A stretch of 10,738 nt of DNA from an uncultured Bryobacterales bacterium (GTDB taxonomy: Bacteria; Acidobacteriota; Terriglobia; Bryobacterales; UBA6623), in contig CAMPKL010000068.1 of the NCBI GenBank assembly GCA_946887065.1, positions 1 to 10,738 on the forward strand, written 5' to 3'. How positions within the stretch are numbered: position 1 is the first letter of the stretch; each line of letters begins with the position of its first letter. A program made the translations under genes and the position numbers. This document shows, in pieces, positions 1-6,738 of this stretch. The notes below the pieces were generated by a model. That model was not told the DNA's origin. It did not search any database and was given only the letters and a program-made list of their open reading frames with translations.

Positions 1-205
1 GTTCGAGCTATTCGATCACGCCAAGGACCCGCTTGACCTAAGCGACGTCGCAGCCGCACACCCTGACGTTGTTGAGAAGCTCAAGGCCGAACTCGAAGCC
101 TGGAAGAGCATGGTGGAGCAAAACAAGCTGCCCGCCGGAGACGCTGCCGAAGATATGGACTCAAAAGAACTCGACAGGTTGCGCAGCCTCGGCTACATCC
201 AGTGA
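1..205 (+). CDS. Sulfatase-family protein, C-terminal end only (5' truncated by window edge)
   Basis: The reading frame is open from base 2 and ends at TGA 203-205, giving the last 67 residues of a longer protein. It begins FELFDHAKDP and continues with LSDVAAAHPDVVEKLKAEL. This resembles the tail of arylsulfatase-type enzymes, where an 'LFDL..DP.E..NLA..HP.VV..L' segment follows the catalytic alkaline-phosphatase-like domain. The end, LRSLGYIQ, is also a common sulfatase tail in Acidobacteriota and Planctomycetota. Such enzymes hydrolyse sulfate esters, usually in the periplasm. The catalytic Cys/Ser and metal ligands lie upstream of the window, so activity cannot be judged. The gene runs tail to tail into the TonB-C gene with 12 bp between stops. 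The family call rests on a short tail only. Confidence 0.6.
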   Translation, partial: FELFDHAKDPLDLSDVAAAHPDVVEKLKAELEAWKSMVEQNKLPAGDAAEDMDSKELDRLRSLGYIQ

Positions 206-217
206 CCGAAAACCGTC

Positions 218-1357
218 CTATTCGGGAATGACTGACGCCAGCAGTTGCCGTGGCGGCGAGCGGAACTCCACTTCGATTTGGACGTTGATCGCGGTCGGCT
301 TGCCGTCGCGCATGCCTGGCCGGAAGCGCCACCTGCGGGCTGCGCCGATGGCCGACCAAGTCAGTCCGTAGGGCAGTGGGCGGAGGACTCGCACCCTATG
401 AGCGCGGCCGTCGGGGCGGATCTCGGCGGTCAGCACGACCACTCCCTGAACGTTCCGCCGTTCGGCGCCGAGCGAAAAAGGCGCGGCCGCCTTGCGTTCC
501 AACTGCGGCGCTACGTCGCCTGGTTGCAGCTTGAGTACCGACGATGGAGGCTGCGGCCAAGTCTCTCGTGCCGCGAGCCATCTTTTAGCTTCGGCCGACT
601 CGCCGCGTGCGCGCAAGATCGGAACGGCGACATCAACGGCGGCGCCATAATGCCGCCAGAGCTCGTCAAACTCGGGCGCCGACTCGGCCCTCAGGCGGGC
701 GGCATCCACGACCGAGTAGAGCACCTCCAACGCTTCGCTATTGCGTTGGAAGAGTTTAAGGGTGCGTCCGACGTCGACCGCGGTTTCCGCAAAATACGGA
801 TCGTTCCAGTTGCGCCACGCTTTCAAGGCCGCGACCGAGGCGCGCAAGAAATTTCCGCCTCGGGCCTGCTTGTCGGCCGGAATGAAAAAGGATGCTAGCT
901 GGGCGAATGCCCGCGCCTGATCCATGGGCTTCAATTGCCGGCACAAGCGAACCGCCGCGGCGACCTTGGCTTCCGACTGGGCAAAATCGGCCCGCGCCGC
1001 CTGCACGCTCGCCGCCTCGGTCAATGTCTGAACGAGGTCGACCGCGCGGGGGTCTTCGAGAGATTCGAGAACGGCCAGCAGAGCGTCAGCCGTGCTTGCC
1101 GCTTTAAGCAACTTGCCTTGCACGGAGTAAGTCCGCGCCAGCAACAGACAGCCACGAGTCAATCGCTCGGAACCTAATGATTCACCGTGCTCCAGATCAC
1201 AAGCCAGGGAGAATAGGCGCTCGGCTTCCGCATAGTTGGCGGAGTCGTCGGCCAAGGTTCCGCCGGCGATCCGCTGCTCCCAATCCGATACCGCGGACCC
1301 GGCCCAGGCGGCGGACCCGGCGACGACGAATAGCACGAGCGCACGGATGGACCGCAT
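218..1357 (-). CDS. Exported TPR-like protein with C-terminal TonB domain
   Basis: A 379-residue protein. Residues 1-22 form a signal peptide (basic MRSIR, then a hydrophobic run ending near AWAGSA). Residues 38-262 are Ala/Leu-rich helical repeats that look like degenerate TPRs (for example NYAEAERLFSLACDLE and YSVQGKLLKAASTADALLAVLE). Residues about 290-366 match a TonB C-terminal fold: GVVVLTAEIRPDGRAHRVRVL, then a conserved AIGAARRWRFRPGMRDGKP strand-helix and a final VQIEVEF strand. In classical TonB this domain contacts outer-membrane receptors. Here there is no retained N-terminal anchor or Pro-rich linker, so a soluble periplasmic protein is more likely than a genuine energy transducer. 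The ATG at 1357 has no clear Shine-Dalgarno; a TACTAT -10-like hexamer lies only 10 nt upstream, so a near-leaderless message is possible. Family confidence is good; cellular role is unknown. Confidence 0.85.
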   Translation of the reverse strand: MRSIRALVLFVVAGSAAWAGSAVSDWEQRIAGGTLADDSANYAEAERLFSLACDLEHGESLGSERLTRGCLLLARTYSVQGKLLKAASTADALLAVLESLEDPRAVDLVQTLTEAASVQAARADFAQSEAKVAAAVRLCRQLKPMDQARAFAQLASFFIPADKQARGGNFLRASVAALKAWRNWNDPYFAETAVDVGRTLKLFQRNSEALEVLYSVVDAARLRAESAPEFDELWRHYGAAVDVAVPILRARGESAEAKRWLAARETWPQPPSSVLKLQPGDVAPQLERKAAAPFSLGAERRNVQGVVVLTAEIRPDGRAHRVRVLRPLPYGLTWSAIGAARRWRFRPGMRDGKPTAINVQIEVEFRSPPRQLLASVIPE

Positions 1358-1470
1358 GGGCTAATGCATAGTACGGCCGCTACGAAGAAGCCGGCGACTA
1401 ACTCTGGGGTTATTTGTTACGCGGCCTTGGGAGGAGCATCCGGCGCGGATCGTAGCGCGTGCAGCTGCGC

Positions 1471-1500
1471 TATGCTTTGGAGCGTCCACGGAGGCCTGTG
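1471..1500 (+). promoter_or_regulatory. Candidate -10 and ribosome binding site for the ASST-family gene
   Basis: TATGCT at 1471-1476 matches the -10 consensus at 4 of 6 positions, with no convincing -35 at the expected distance. A start about 7 nt downstream would leave a leader of roughly 17 nt. That leader contains GGAGG at 1490-1494, 6 nt before the ATG at 1501. This Shine-Dalgarno decides in favour of 1501 over the in-frame GTG at 1459. The whole 143-bp gap (1358-1500) separates divergent genes and must carry both promoters; I see no long inverted repeat in it apart from a short GCAGCTGC palindrome. Confidence 0.4.
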
Positions 1501-2901
1501 ATGAAGTCTCGACTCTTTGCGCCGCTCCTATTTTTCGCCCTATTGGCTCCCGCGCAGGACAAGCCCGAGTGGGGGCTCATCGCCAACAAACCGGCGGCGT
1601 TCCAGGGTTATACGCTCTTCGCGCCGCTGAATCACAAGTCGACTTATCTGATCAACATGGAAGGCGAGATCGTTCACCAGTGGGATCACGAAGAACAAGT
1701 CAGCAACTCCGTTTATCTGCTCGAAGACGGACGCCTGTTGCGGCCGATGCACGTCCGGGACAACGAGGTTTTCGGCGCCCCGCCTTTCGGCGGCGGGCGT
1801 CTGCAGATCATCGGCTGGGACGGCAAAGTCGAGTGGGACTACCGCCTCTCCGACGGCAACCGCTATCAACACCACGATGTCGTTCCTCTGCCCAACGGCA
1901 ATGTCTTGGCCTTGGCCTGGGAATTGAAGAGTCGCGATGAAGCCCTGGCCGCGGGCCGCAGGCCGGATTTACTCGACGGCGATAAACTCTTCCCGGAGAG
2001 CGTGCTTGAGATCCGTCCGACCGGGCCGACGACGGGCGAGATCGTTTGGCAATGGAGCCTTTGGGATCACTTGGTGCAAGACTTCGATCCCCAGAAGGCG
2101 AACTATGGCGTAGTGGCCGATCATCCCGAGTTGCTCGACATCAATTTCATCAACGGCAAGGGCTCCGATTGGAACCACTCCAACGGCATCGACTACAACC
2201 CCGAGCTGGATCAGATCATCATCAATATGCGCTCGATGAATGAGTTCTACGTGATCGATCATTCGACTACCGCTGAGCAGGCGCGCGGGCACGCCGGCGG
2301 GAAGCAAGGCAAAGGCGGCGACTTCCTCTACCGTTGGGGCAACCCGCAGGGTTATTACCGCGGTCGCGAAAGAGATCGCATGCTCTACTTCCAGCACAAC
2401 GCGCATTGGATTCGCCCCGGTTTGTCCGGCGCCGGCGACATCCTCGTTTTCAGCAACGGCGACGGACGGCCAGGCGGCAATTCTTCCTCGGTAGATCAAC
2501 TGCGCCCGCCGGTTACGGCCGAGGGCGGCTACCGTTTGGAAGCGGGAAAGGCCTACGGCCCCAAGGAGTTGGCTTGGTCTTACTCGGCGGATCCGAAAGC
2601 GAGTTTTTATTCGAGCTTCATCTCCGGTTCGCAGCGCTTGCCCAACGGCAACACGCTGAACTGCTCCGGCGCACAGAGCCGCCTTTTTGAAGTGACGCCC
2701 GAGGGCGAGATTGTCTGGGAATACCGCACAGCCTTTGCCCGCCCCGATGCGCCCGTGTGGATGGGCGGATCGCTGGCCGAAGGCCAGCCCAAACCGGCGC
2801 TGAACGCTCCTGCGATGCGCGGGGTCGGCGTGTTCCGCGCGACACGCTACGCGCCGGCCTATCCGGGGTTGCGCGGCAAAAGCCTTCAGGCCGTGCGCTA
2901 G
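1501..2901 (+). CDS. Exported arylsulfotransferase (ASST)-family protein
   Basis: A 466-residue protein. Residues 1-18 are a signal peptide (MKSRLF, then a Leu/Phe/Ala core ending APA-Q). The rest is a repeat-rich beta-propeller with recurrent 'G.I.W.W/Y' blades, such as GEIVHQWDHE, GKVEWDYRL, GEIVWQWSLWDH and GEIVWEYRTA. Known ASST enzymes move sulfate between phenolic donors and acceptors without PAPS, through a His intermediate. Candidate active-site residues here are His124/His125 (YQHHD), His226 and Asn228 (DWNHSNG), Arg244 (NMRSMNEFYVID) and His299/His302 (QHNAH). The H-x-N pair and the Arg 18 residues later reproduce the H356/N358/R374 spacing that I recall for E. coli AssT. Only one Cys (388) is present, so the disulfide of enterobacterial AssT is absent. 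The start was chosen for GGAGG and the signal peptide. The stop overlaps the convergent neighbour's stop. Activity and acceptor are not shown by sequence alone. Confidence 0.82.
   Translation: MKSRLFAPLLFFALLAPAQDKPEWGLIANKPAAFQGYTLFAPLNHKSTYLINMEGEIVHQWDHEEQVSNSVYLLEDGRLLRPMHVRDNEVFGAPPFGGGRLQIIGWDGKVEWDYRLSDGNRYQHHDVVPLPNGNVLALAWELKSRDEALAAGRRPDLLDGDKLFPESVLEIRPTGPTTGEIVWQWSLWDHLVQDFDPQKANYGVVADHPELLDINFINGKGSDWNHSNGIDYNPELDQIIINMRSMNEFYVIDHSTTAEQARGHAGGKQGKGGDFLYRWGNPQGYYRGRERDRMLYFQHNAHWIRPGLSGAGDILVFSNGDGRPGGNSSSVDQLRPPVTAEGGYRLEAGKAYGPKELAWSYSADPKASFYSSFISGSQRLPNGNTLNCSGAQSRLFEVTPEGEIVWEYRTAFARPDAPVWMGGSLAEGQPKPALNAPAMRGVGVFRATRYAPAYPGLRGKSLQAVR
2898..2901. other. Shared CTAG: overlapping stop codons of two convergent genes
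   Basis: CTAG is its own reverse complement, so it supplies TAG (2899-2901) to the plus-strand ASST gene and TAG (2900-2898) to the minus-strand exported protein. There is no room for a terminator between the genes; any terminator must lie inside the opposite coding sequence. The same arrangement recurs at 8574-8577. Confidence 0.95.
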
Positions 2902-3629
2902 AACTCCAGTTTGCCGCGATAGACCATGTCGCGGGGTTTGAACTTCGCTTGGAGTTCGTACTCTTCAGCGACGAGTTCGAAGACAACCTGGCGATCGTCA
3001 GTGCTGAGCTCGCTCTTGCGTGGGAAGTACAGGTCAATGCCAGGCGTGCCCGGTTGTGGGCGAATCTCGATGCGTTCGGCGCGCATCGCTGCGCGATCCT
3101 TCGGCGTCAGGCGCGCCGCGGCCCGAAACTTCTCGGGATCGTCCGCCAGTTGCGCCATCCCCGGAGGGATGCGCGAGAGTGAAATGACGTAGTAATCCTC
3201 AAGCAACTCCGGCCGGGGGACGCTGTCCGCCGCGCCGGCACGCTCAAGGGCTTGGCGGATCGGCAAGGCGCTGCTCCAGCGCACAACGACATCGCCTTCG
3301 CTAAACTGACGCGACTCCTTGCCCACTGCGGCGAATCTGCCGCCCCAGCCGCCGTCGGGTTGCCCTGTTCTGGTCGTCGGCCCGGACGTCGGCGACCTGC
3401 GCCCCGGAAAACCGATGCCCCCGCCGCGAGAACTTCCGCCGATCGGCTGGCTCTTGTCGCCGATAAACGACATGGAGCCAACCTGCGCCCAAGGGGAGTC
3501 GGTCAAGATCGTCTCGACCTCTTCGGGCATCCAGTCCTCTGGGGCTTTTTTCTCCCAAAAGTCGGCGGCCAGCAGAACGGCGGCGCCGGCCAGAAAAACG
3601 AGGCTCGTCCTCACGATTGGTGTGGGCAT
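2898..3629 (-). CDS. Exported 'SPWA'-motif hypothetical protein downstream of the ADOP permease
   Basis: A 243-residue protein of unknown function. Residues 1-22 form a signal peptide (MPTPIVRTSLVFLAG, then AAVLLAAD). The mature N-terminus carries KKAPEDWMPEEVETILTDSPWAQV, matching an exported-protein pattern 'W..EEV..IL..SPWA' that I recall from Acidobacteriota. Residues about 64-99 are a Gly/Ser/Pro/Arg-rich, probably disordered linker. The C-terminal half includes ELLEDYYVISLSRIPPGM, a charged helical stretch, and a final beta-rich segment ending KFKPRDMVYRGKLEF. The frame is open far upstream into the permease gene, but ATG 3629 is preferred because it gives the signal peptide and lies after the permease stop. 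No good Shine-Dalgarno is visible. It lies 47 bp after the permease and probably belongs to the same transcript. I do not recognise a biochemical function. Confidence 0.72.
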   Translation of the reverse strand: MPTPIVRTSLVFLAGAAVLLAADFWEKKAPEDWMPEEVETILTDSPWAQVGSMSFIGDKSQPIGGSSRGGGIGFPGRRSPTSGPTTRTGQPDGGWGGRFAAVGKESRQFSEGDVVVRWSSALPIRQALERAGAADSVPRPELLEDYYVISLSRIPPGMAQLADDPEKFRAAARLTPKDRAAMRAERIEIRPQPGTPGIDLYFPRKSELSTDDRQVVFELVAEEYELQAKFKPRDMVYRGKLEF

Positions 3630-3676
3630 TGACGTTAGGCGTTTGACGCGCCGAAATCGGCAGGCGGGTACAGCCG

Positions 3677-6352
3677 TTAGTCGTGACGCAGCGCCTGCAC
3701 TGGCGAGATCTGCATCGCTCTTCGTGCCGGAAGATAGCCCGCCAAGGCCGACGCGGTCAACAGCGCCAACGTAGCGCCGACAGTCACCGCCGGGTCGATC
3801 GCCGGGACGCCGTAGAGCTGGGCTTCGACCAGTTTGCCCACTCCCAAGGCCAACGGTAGCCCCAGCAACGCTCCGATCAGGGCTAGGCTCAATGCTTCGC
3901 GCAGCACCATTTTGAAAACGCCCTGGCGCTGCGCGCCCAAGGCGATGCGCACGCCGATTTCGCGGGTTCGCCGCGCCACCGAGAATGCTGCAATGCCATA
4001 GAGTCCGATGGCTGCGATCAGCGTCGCCAGCGCCGCGAAGGTCGCCGACAATTGGGCGAAAAGCCGCTCGATGAAATGTGTCTCTTCCATCTGCCGCTCC
4101 AGCGTCTTGGCGTTGAATACCGCCAGCTCCGGGTCGGCCTCGCGCACTGCGCCCATCACGCCGGGCAGCAGCGACTCGGGGTCGCCTTCGGTTCGCAAGT
4201 AAAACGCGATGTGATCGGGATTCTGGTGCTGCAGCAGCGGCCAATAGGTGCGCGGCCAGCCGTCCTCGCGCATGTCTTTTCCCTTGTGATCGGCGACGAC
4301 ACCGACTACTTCGAACGGCAGAACGCGCCCGAGGCCGAAACCGGTGTGCCTGCCGATGGCTTCGGCCGGGGACCCGAAGAAGCGATTGGCGAGAGCCTCG
4401 TTGACGATCACGACAGGCGGGCCGTCCGCGGCATCACCGTCGTCGAAATCCCGGCCAGCCAGCAGGTTGACGCCGACGGTGGAAAAAAAGCCGGGAAGCA
4501 CGTAGTTAGCGCCGGCCTGCATGTCTTCTCCCTTTTGGGGCTGATAACCTTCCAGCGCGACGGTGTTCTGCGCGCCGTAACCGGATAGGATCGGCACTGT
4601 CCCGCCGCTGGCCGACTCCACCCCCGGCAACTGCCCAAGGCGGCGTTGCAGATCGGTCGCCAGTGTACGCACGCGGGCGACGTCATACCGCTGCTCGGAA
4701 GGATTGATCGAGAAAACCAGTAACCGGTCGACAGCGAAGCCGGAATTGGCCTCGAACATCGTACTCAAGCTCTTGGCGAACAGGCCCGCCACGGCAAGCA
4801 ACATCAGGGACAACGCGGCCTGCACGACAATCAACACCTGACGCGTGCGCGTGTGCGAACGTCCCAAGGAAACCGCCACGGCGTCATTCTTCAAAGCCGT
4901 CGCCGAGGCGCCTCGGGTGGTTTGCAAGGCCGGGATCAAGCCGAACGCCAGCGTGGTCAGTAATGTCAGTGCGCCCGCGAACCCGATCACGCGCCAGTCG
5001 AGCGAGCCGTCGAAGCGGATGCCCAGCGTATCGTTGGGAATCATGCGCGACAGCGCTCCCGCGCCGAAGCGTCCAATCAATAGGCCCAACAGCGTCCCGG
5101 CGGCGGACAATAGCAGCGACTCCAACAGGACCAAGCGCACAACCGCCGTTCGCGAGGCCCCCAGCGATGACCGCAGCGCGACCTCCTTCTCTCGCTTCGC
5201 CGCGCGAATCATCAATAGATTGGCTACGTTCACGCAGGTGATCAAAAGCAACAGCGCCACCATCGCCGCCAAGATGTGGAGCGGCGCCGCCACAAACTCG
5301 TTTGCAGTCGCCAGGCCTTGAGCCGCGTCCTCGAACACCAGCGTGTTCTGAACATACTTCGACGCCTTCTCTTCGTCGCGAGGGTTCTCTTCTAAGTCGC
5401 GCCGCAGAATGCTTCCGTAGGAAGGTTGCAGAGCCGCCGACGCCTGCGGCGCCGTCGCGCCCGGAGCCAGACGGGCGAAGATGCTGAGCCAAATCGCGTC
5501 GCGCCGCGGCCGCAAATCATAGGTCGGATTCATGACGCAGATCATCTGGAACGGCGCGAAGACGTCCGCCGGCCGCAGCTTTTCAAAGCCGCGAAACCCT
5601 GGCTGCGCGACGCCGATCACGGTCATCGGATATCCGTTCAGCCGCACTGTTTTGCCGATGGCGTCCGGGTCGGACCCCAACTGGTCACGCCAATACTCGT
5701 ACGAGAGGACGATCCACGGCTCGCCGTCCTTGTCCTGGTCGTCTTCCGGCTGAATCGTTCGGCCCATGACGGCATGGATCCCCAGCACGTTGAAGTAAGA
5801 GCCGGAGACGATTTCGACGATGGCGCGGCTGCCCCCGGAACCGGCGTCGATCGCCACGTTGGATTGGAACCTCGCAGCCATACCAGAGAGCGCCTCCGGC
5901 TTGGCTTGCGCGAGTTCCAGAAATGCGGGGTAGGAGAACGTCTCGTAAAAACCGTTCTGCGTCGATCCGCCGATGAATTCGCCTTTCCAGTTGAGCAGGC
6001 GTAGTTCGCCCGGCTTCTCCACGGGCAAGGCTCGCAGTAGAGCTTTGTCCGCGATGGTGAAGATTGCTGTCGCGGAACCGATGCCTAACCCAACAAGCAG
6101 TACCCCGATGCTGGCGAATCCCGGATTGCGCCGCAGAGAACGGGCCGCGTAGCGCAGATCCTTCCACCAGCGTTCGGCGCGCGCGAGGGGATGCATCTCG
6201 TACACCGTCTCTTTGACGCGCGTGACGTTGCCTAGCTCCCGCAGTGCGGCGTACGGCGCCTGTTGCGCATCCTCGCCGCGTTCCCGGCGCTCTTCGGCAT
6301 CGAGTTCCAGGTGAGCCGCGAGTTCGCGATCCAGATCCTTGTCGCCGCGCAT
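3677..6352 (-). CDS. ADOP-type duplicated MacB/FtsX permease
   Basis: An 891-residue integral membrane protein, the usual size for acidobacterial duplicated orphan permeases. Residues 1-60 are a charged cytoplasmic N-terminal domain (DRELAAHLELDAEER). A first membrane helix lies at about 79-101 (NPGFASIGVLLVGLGIGSAT), followed by a MacB-like periplasmic domain (about 110-340). The first FtsX unit has helices near 355-380, 407-430 and 457-478. A helix at about 504-526 opens the second half, with a second periplasmic domain (about 540-755) and helices near 768-790, 818-840 and 855-878. The duplication shows in paired motifs: KREKEVALRSSLGASR (386-401) and RRTREIGVRIALGAQR (794-809), and LIPALQTTR and YLPARRAMQ. 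FtsX permeases normally pair with an ATPase; none is encoded here. Translation is probably coupled to padR: AGGAG lies 7 nt before the ATG, and padR ends 1 bp upstream. Substrate is unknown; export of toxic or signalling compounds is only a family-based guess. Confidence 0.93.
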   Translation of the reverse strand: MRGDKDLDRELAAHLELDAEERRERGEDAQQAPYAALRELGNVTRVKETVYEMHPLARAERWWKDLRYAARSLRRNPGFASIGVLLVGLGIGSATAIFTIADKALLRALPVEKPGELRLLNWKGEFIGGSTQNGFYETFSYPAFLELAQAKPEALSGMAARFQSNVAIDAGSGGSRAIVEIVSGSYFNVLGIHAVMGRTIQPEDDQDKDGEPWIVLSYEYWRDQLGSDPDAIGKTVRLNGYPMTVIGVAQPGFRGFEKLRPADVFAPFQMICVMNPTYDLRPRRDAIWLSIFARLAPGATAPQASAALQPSYGSILRRDLEENPRDEEKASKYVQNTLVFEDAAQGLATANEFVAAPLHILAAMVALLLLITCVNVANLLMIRAAKREKEVALRSSLGASRTAVVRLVLLESLLLSAAGTLLGLLIGRFGAGALSRMIPNDTLGIRFDGSLDWRVIGFAGALTLLTTLAFGLIPALQTTRGASATALKNDAVAVSLGRSHTRTRQVLIVVQAALSLMLLAVAGLFAKSLSTMFEANSGFAVDRLLVFSINPSEQRYDVARVRTLATDLQRRLGQLPGVESASGGTVPILSGYGAQNTVALEGYQPQKGEDMQAGANYVLPGFFSTVGVNLLAGRDFDDGDAADGPPVVIVNEALANRFFGSPAEAIGRHTGFGLGRVLPFEVVGVVADHKGKDMREDGWPRTYWPLLQHQNPDHIAFYLRTEGDPESLLPGVMGAVREADPELAVFNAKTLERQMEETHFIERLFAQLSATFAALATLIAAIGLYGIAAFSVARRTREIGVRIALGAQRQGVFKMVLREALSLALIGALLGLPLALGVGKLVEAQLYGVPAIDPAVTVGATLALLTASALAGYLPARRAMQISPVQALRHD

Positions 6353-6353
6353 G

Positions 6354-6698
6354 TCAGCTCTCCTCGACCGGCCACATCACCCGCGCCACGCCCTCGAATA
6401 ACTGCTTCCACTTCGATTCCTCGGCCGCCAAGTGCTTGCGGCCCTTCGGGGTGAGCCGATAGAAGCGCAGCTCGCGATTGCGCTCCTTGCTTTTCTCCCA
6501 GCGCGCCTCGATGAGCGATTCCTTCTCCAGACGCCGCAAGGCCGGGTACAGCGATCCGGTCTCGACCTGCAACGCGTCGTCGGAAGTCCGTTGAATGTGC
6601 TTGGCGATGGCGTGCCCGTGGGCCGGCCCTAAAACGAGCGTCCTGAGAATGAGCATGTCCAGCGTGCCCTGGACCAGGCGAGTTTGAGCTTCCGGCAT
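6354..6698 (-). CDS. PadR-family transcriptional repressor
   Basis: A 114-residue winged-helix regulator of the short PadR type. GTLDMLILRTL (11-21) is the characteristic first helix, followed by HGHAIAKHIQ and the recognition-helix region VETGSLYPALRRLEKE (45-60). The wing carries LRFYRLTPKGRKHL (77-90), and a short C-terminal helix (about 91-110) should mediate dimerisation. PadR proteins are usually repressors released by a small phenolic or hydrophobic ligand or by cell-envelope stress. In Acidobacteriota they commonly sit in front of ADOP permeases, as here with a 1-bp gap. The start at 6698 has no Shine-Dalgarno and lies 7 nt after a plausible -10, suggesting a leaderless mRNA. A perfect inverted repeat just upstream is the likely autoregulatory operator. 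Family call is firm; the ligand is unknown. Confidence 0.93.
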   Translation of the reverse strand: MPEAQTRLVQGTLDMLILRTLVLGPAHGHAIAKHIQRTSDDALQVETGSLYPALRRLEKESLIEARWEKSKERNRELRFYRLTPKGRKHLAAEESKWKQLFEGVARVMWPVEES

Positions 6699-6706
6699 AT
6701 GCCGGA
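6691..6706. repeat. Perfect 16-bp palindrome centred on the padR start codon
   Basis: TCCGGCATATGCCGGA reads identically on both strands, and the padR ATG lies at its centre. In RNA it could form a 6-bp GC-rich stem with an AUAU loop holding the first bases of the start codon. If transcription begins at the ATG, as the promoter spacing suggests, only half would be transcribed and the palindrome would act, if at all, as DNA. Confidence 0.7.
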
Positions 6707-6734
6707 GTGTAGCCGATCTACTGTAGTTTGTCTA
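6706..6734 (-). promoter_or_regulatory. Candidate padR promoter (-35 TAGACA, 17-nt spacer, -10 TACACT)
   Basis: Read on the minus strand, TAGACA (6734-6729) matches the -35 consensus at 5 of 6 positions, and TACACT (6711-6706) matches the -10 at 4 of 6, with an ideal 17-nt spacer. The -10 ends 7 nt before the ATG, so transcription would start at or next to the start codon. This fits the missing Shine-Dalgarno. The -35 lies inside the inverted repeat at 6720-6738, so a bound repressor would block RNA polymerase. Confidence 0.6.
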
Positions 6735-6738
6735 CAGT
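6720..6738. promoter_or_regulatory. Candidate PadR operator: 7-bp inverted repeat with 5-nt spacer
   Basis: ACTGTAG-TTTGT-CTACAGT is a perfect 7-bp inverted repeat. It is AT-richer than its surroundings and starts 22 bp upstream of the padR start codon. Its size and symmetry suit a winged-helix dimer. It overlaps the predicted -35 element, and its right end touches the DUF4188 stop codon (6740-6738). The assignment to PadR is inferred from position. Confidence 0.65.

Noticed and set aside
206..225. CCGAA / TTCGG inverted repeat between the sulfatase and TonB-C stops, as a bidirectional terminator
   Set aside because: Only 5 bp with a 10-nt loop and no T-tract; too weak to claim.
245..898. 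217-codon plus-strand open frame
   Set aside because: Lies antisense within the TonB-C gene. It is Arg-rich with no domain and is explained by high GC at third positions of the real gene.
1459..1500. GTG start 14 codons upstream for the ASST-family gene
   Set aside because: It would place charged residues ahead of the signal peptide, lacks a Shine-Dalgarno, and precedes the likely -10. ATG 1501 has GGAGG.
3630..4244. N-terminal extension of the exported SPWA protein into the permease gene
   Set aside because: The extra 205 codons are Arg/Ala-rich shadow of the permease. ATG 3629 restores a signal peptide and a normal gene order.
4845..5492. Several 90-200 codon open frames on both strands inside the permease
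   Set aside because: The permease frame carries clear membrane helices and FtsX motifs throughout this stretch, so the others are shadows.
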